From the NCBI GenBank assembly GCA_002368795.1, contig DFFG01000063.1:21311-30559 (forward strand): DNA of 9,249 nucleotides. The letters are read 5' to 3'. Each line of letters begins with the position of its first letter. Within the stretch, counting starts at the first letter, position 1. This DNA is from Eubacterium sp. UBA3782. Lineage in GTDB: Bacteria > Bacillota > Clostridia > Lachnospirales > Lachnospiraceae. A program made the position numbers and the translations under genes. Shown in pieces: positions 7,323 to 9,249 of this stretch. Below the pieces are notes generated by a model. That model saw only the letters and a program-made list of their open reading frames with translations, was not told where the DNA came from and made no database searches.

Positions 7323-8078
7323 ATGAAGCGAGTCATGCTTAAGGTAGCCTATGACGGCACCAATTATTGCGGCTGGCAGGTCCAGCCAAACGGGATCACG
7401 GTGCAGCAGGTTCTCAATGAATGCCTGACCGAATTCTGCGGTGAGCCTATCCACACGATCGGTGCCTCCCGCACCGATGCCGGCGTTCATGCCAGGGGAA
7501 ATGTGGCTGTTTTCGATACCGCCATGCGGATGCCTGGAGACAAGTTCTCCTTTGCGTTAAATACAAGATTGCCTGGAGATATCCGTATCGATGGCTCAAG
7601 GGAAGTCCCTGCAGATTTTCATCCCCGGTTTACAGATACGGTCAAGACCTACGAATACCGGATCCTGAACCGGCAGTTCCCGGATCCGACCAGACGCATC
7701 GGCAGTTTTTTCACCTATTATTCCATGGATATCGAGCGGATGCAGGCGGCTCTGCCGTATTTGATCGGTGAGCATGATTTCCGCAGCTTTCAGGCATCCG
7801 GCGATATCGATCCGGCCAGAAGCACCGTCCGCACGGTGTACAGCGCAACGATCGGCAGGGAGGAGGATATGATCACCTTCCGCATTCAGGGAAACGGCTT
7901 TCTCTACCATATGGTGCGGATCATTGCCGGGACACTGATGGAGATCGGAAACGCGCGGCGGGAGCCGGAGGATATGGGCCGGATCATCGAGGCCAGAGAC
8001 CGCAGCGCGGCGGGAGATACAGCGCCGGCCTGCGGGCTGACTCTTCTGGAGATCCGTTATCCTGCCTGGGGATTCTAA
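7323..8078 (+). CDS. truA: tRNA pseudouridine(38-40) synthase TruA
   Basis: TruA converts uridines 38, 39 and 40 in the tRNA anticodon arm to pseudouridine, acting as a homodimer in the cytoplasm. It has 251 residues, normal for the family. The N-terminus has the conserved LKVAYDGTNYCGWQVQPN. The active-site motif SRTDAGVHA places the catalytic Asp at 52 (Asp60 in E. coli), with its Arg at 50. The conserved Tyr is Tyr112 in KTYEYRI. The C-terminal half has the family blocks HDFRSFQASG and FLYHMVRIIAGTLMEIG. GGGAGAG (7311-7317) lies five bases before the ATG. It starts 22 bases after ecfT, and the ecfT-truA-rplM-rpsI order is widespread in Firmicutes. It is probably the last gene of the ecf transcript, although no convincing terminator follows it. 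Confidence 0.97.
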   Translation: MKRVMLKVAYDGTNYCGWQVQPNGITVQQVLNECLTEFCGEPIHTIGASRTDAGVHARGNVAVFDTAMRMPGDKFSFALNTRLPGDIRIDGSREVPADFHPRFTDTVKTYEYRILNRQFPDPTRRIGSFFTYYSMDIERMQAALPYLIGEHDFRSFQASGDIDPARSTVRTVYSATIGREEDMITFRIQGNGFLYHMVRIIAGTLMEIGNARREPEDMGRIIEARDRSAAGDTAPACGLTLLEIRYPAWGF

Positions 8079-8208
8079 AAAACGAGGCGGCAGGTATCTT
8101 CAGGCTGGAGAAATGGCAGATGATCCCGCACTGGCCGCGCCTTGCCAGGAAAGCTGCATCGATCTAAAAACAACAGGGAAAAACCTTGGAAGACATGCGA
8201 TTTTGTGC
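8079..8208 (+). other. Gene-free stretch between truA and the rplM promoter
   Basis: No plausible gene lies here. A small hairpin is possible (CTGGC 8131-8135 with GCCAG 8144-8148), but it is not followed by a T-run, so it is not a convincing terminator. An ATG at 8113 opens a frame that runs into rplM, but it is rejected as a start (see rejected items). The truA transcript may therefore read through into rplM. Confidence 0.5.
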
Positions 8209-8237
8209 TTGACAGCAGGAGGTCAATCTCCTATAAT
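8209..8237 (+). promoter_or_regulatory. Perfect-consensus sigma-70/sigma-A type promoter for rplM-rpsI
   Basis: The -35 box TTGACA (8209-8214) and the -10 box TATAAT (8232-8237) both match consensus at all six positions and are 17 bases apart, the optimal spacing. Transcription would start at about 8244-8245. An exact double match in an intergenic stretch ahead of two highly expressed ribosomal protein genes is strong evidence for a real, strong housekeeping promoter. There is no clear extended -10 TG and no strongly A/T-rich upstream element. Confidence 0.92.
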
Positions 8238-8351
8238 AATCGGGTGTGACGGCAGGAGTGCGTCCAAATTCCGCCTTCCCATCGGGAAATGGATGGCAGC
8301 TGCTTCATATAAAGATATTCAAGTCAAAAGCCCTGATGAGGATATCACTCC

Positions 8352-8386
8352 GGTGCCAAGGCCATCCGGACAGTGGCCAAAGTACC
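8352..8386 (+). promoter_or_regulatory. Hairpin with symmetric 3x3 internal loop in the rplM leader
   Basis: GGTGC (8352-8356) pairs with GTACC (8382-8386) including one G-U. A symmetric internal loop CAA/AAA (8357-8359 and 8379-8381) follows, then GGCCA (8360-8364) with TGGCC (8374-8378) around a 9-base loop. Ten pairs flanking an A-rich symmetric loop look like a protein- or RNA-contact module more than chance. The function is inferred only from its position. Confidence 0.5.
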
Positions 8387-8401
8387 AAACGAAAAAAGAA
8401 A

Positions 8402-8439
8402 GAATCACAGGGAGGAAGTTCCCGAACTGTGTGAGATTC
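8402..8439 (+). promoter_or_regulatory. Bulged hairpin immediately upstream of the rplM ribosome-binding site
   Basis: GAATC (8402-8406) pairs with GATTC (8435-8439), ACAG (8407-8410) with CTGT (8427-8430), and GGA (8411-8413) with TCC (8420-8422). Four-base bulges GTGA and CGAA both lie on the 3' side. It ends four bases before the Shine-Dalgarno AGGAGGT (8444-8450), leaving that site open. A protein bound here, for example L13, could block ribosome access. This is the part of the leader most likely to correspond to the known L13 leader. Confidence 0.5.
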
Positions 8440-8457
8440 ATGCAGGAGGTTATAACC

Positions 8458-8886
8458 ATGAAGACATATATGGCGAATCCGGATCAGTTAGAGAAGAAAT
8501 GGTACGTCGTTGATGCATCCGGAAAGACCCTTGGACGTCTTGCATCTGAGGTTGCTAAGGTCCTGAGAGGCAAGAACAAACCGGAGTTTACACCCTTTGT
8601 TGATACCGGCGATTATGTGATCGTCGTCAATTGTGAGAAGATCAAAGTCACAGGCAAGAAGCTGGATCAGAAGGTCTACTACAGACATTCTGAGTATGTC
8701 GGAAGCCTGAAGGAGACTACCCTCAAGGAAATGCTGGCAAAGCATCCCGAGAGAGTGATCAAGTTGGCCGTTCAGGGCATGCTCCCGAAGGGACCTCTTG
8801 GAAGACAGATGCTGACAAAACTTCACGTGTACGCTGGCGCAGAGCATCCGCATGCCGCTCAGAAACCGGAAGAGCTTACATTCTAA
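8458..8886 (+). CDS. rplM: 50S ribosomal protein L13
   Basis: L13 is an early-assembling large-subunit protein that binds 23S rRNA. It has 142 residues, the same as E. coli L13. The N-terminus MKTYMANPDQLEKKWYVVDASGKTLGRLAS is typical of Clostridia. The family signature VQGMLPKGPLGRQMLTKLHVYAGAEHPHAAQKP occupies about residues 105-137 in blocks conserved across bacteria. The ATG at 8458 is chosen for the strong AGGAGGT (8444-8450) seven bases upstream and the exact family length. In-frame ATGs at 8113 and 8440 would give non-homologous extensions. It is transcribed from the consensus promoter at 8209-8237 through a long leader and followed by rpsI after 14 bases. In Firmicutes L13 is thought to regulate its own operon. 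Confidence 0.98.
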   Translation: MKTYMANPDQLEKKWYVVDASGKTLGRLASEVAKVLRGKNKPEFTPFVDTGDYVIVVNCEKIKVTGKKLDQKVYYRHSEYVGSLKETTLKEMLAKHPERVIKLAVQGMLPKGPLGRQMLTKLHVYAGAEHPHAAQKPEELTF

Positions 8887-8900
8887 GGAGGTAGAGAATC

Positions 8901-9249
8901 ATGGCTAGCGCAAGATATTATGGAACCGGAAGAAGAAAAAAATCCGTAGCAAGAGTGTATCTTGTACCGGGCACCGGCAAGATCACTGTCAATAAGAGAG
9001 ACATCGACGACTACTTCGGCCTGGAGACCCTGAAGGTTATCATCCGTCAGCCGCTGGTAGCTACCGACAACGTAGACAAGTTTGACGTACTGGTTAATGT
9101 TGTGGGCGGCGGCCTTACCGGACAGGCAGGTGCGATCCGTCACGGTATCGCTCGTGCACTGCTTGAGGCAGATGCTGATTACAGACCGGCTCTGAAGTCC
9201 GCTGGATTCCTTACCCGTGATCCGCGTATGAAAGAGCGTAAGAAGTACG
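8901..9249 (+). CDS. rpsI: 30S ribosomal protein S9, 3' end cut by window
   Basis: S9 is a small-subunit head protein whose C-terminal tail reaches the P-site tRNA. The visible part is 116 codons plus one base, with no stop, against about 130 residues for the full protein. The start MASARYYGTGRRKKSVARVYLVPGTGKI and the signature GGGLTGQAGAIRHGIARAL (residues 69-87) identify it, and RDPRMKERKKY at the edge leads into the missing basic tail. A near-perfect Shine-Dalgarno AAGGAGGT (8885-8892) overlaps the rplM stop region and lies eight bases before the ATG. It is the usual partner of rplM in one operon. rplM and rpsI use fewer G/C-ending codons than the upstream genes, consistent with high expression rather than transfer. 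Confidence 0.97.
   Translation, partial: MASARYYGTGRRKKSVARVYLVPGTGKITVNKRDIDDYFGLETLKVIIRQPLVATDNVDKFDVLVNVVGGGLTGQAGAIRHGIARALLEADADYRPALKSAGFLTRDPRMKERKKY

Larger units (their letters stand above)
8244..8457 (+). promoter_or_regulatory. Structured 5' leader of rplM mRNA (candidate L13-type autoregulatory leader)
   Basis: From the predicted start site to the rplM ATG is about 214 bases with no credible gene, long for a plain 5' UTR. Four successive hairpins can be drawn: 8273-8297 (TTCCC/GGGAA core), 8314-8346 (GATATTCA with TGA-gg-ATATC), 8352-8386, and 8402-8439 next to the ribosome site. Ribosomal protein leaders bound by their own product are known in Firmicutes, and an L13 leader family is described upstream of rplM. 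The position fits that family, but I matched structure by eye and not against its covariance model. There is no T-run, so control would more likely act on translation or RNA stability than on termination. Confidence 0.55.

Noticed and set aside
8131..8148. Terminator for the truA transcript at the CTGGC/GCCAG hairpin
   Set aside because: It has only five pairs with an eight-base loop, and no T-run follows.
8246..8434. Possible 62-residue leader peptide from GTG 8246
   Set aside because: It starts two bases from the predicted transcript start with no room for a ribosome site, has an unremarkable composition, and overlaps the hairpin-forming leader. No attenuator-type T-run follows.
8113..8457. 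In-frame N-terminal extension of rplM starting at ATG 8113 or 8440
   Set aside because: The extension has no L13 homology. Its 8113 start lies upstream of the perfect promoter, and the ATG at 8458 has a strong Shine-Dalgarno and gives exactly the family length.
1..9249. CRISPR arrays, insertion sequences, tRNA or rRNA genes, phage or defence genes
   Set aside because: No direct-repeat array, transposase motif, tRNA cloverleaf or accessory gene was seen. Nearly all the sequence is accounted for by conserved core genes.

Overview
The window is a run of nine or ten core housekeeping genes, all on the + strand, with short gaps and no sign of mobile DNA. Protein sequences and gene order point to a Firmicute of the class Clostridia. 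The EcfA1-EcfA2-EcfT-TruA-L13-S9 order and the GC-rich third codon positions fit a higher-GC member of the Lachnospiraceae, but genus cannot be decided by eye.

Block 1 (1-4708) is the protein quality-control block clpP (3' part only)-clpX-lon-engB. ClpP and ClpX form the two-part ATP-dependent protease ClpXP, Lon is the single-chain ATP-dependent protease, and EngB (YsxC/YihA) is a GTPase for 50S ribosome assembly. All active-site and nucleotide-binding motifs are intact. A long imperfect inverted repeat followed by a T-run (359-411) sits between clpP and clpX and looks like a terminator or attenuator.

Block 2 (4778-8078) is ecfA1-ecfA2-ecfT-truA. The first three encode the shared energising module of a group II ECF vitamin transporter: two different ATPases and the membrane coupling protein. 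No substrate-binding S component is present, as expected for a module shared by S components encoded elsewhere. truA encodes the tRNA pseudouridine(38-40) synthase. The genes are nearly contiguous and probably translationally coupled in part.

Block 3 (8079-9249) starts with a 379-base gene-free stretch and continues into rplM (L13) and rpsI (S9, cut by the window end). The gap holds a perfect-consensus sigma-A type promoter (TTGACA, 17 bases, TATAAT). A leader of about 214 bases follows, rich in possible hairpins, and probably carries ribosomal-protein autoregulation.

I found no novel protein system. The points worth a second look are RNA-level: the clpP-clpX inverted repeat, the structured rplM leader, and the junction that places the ecf block directly behind engB.
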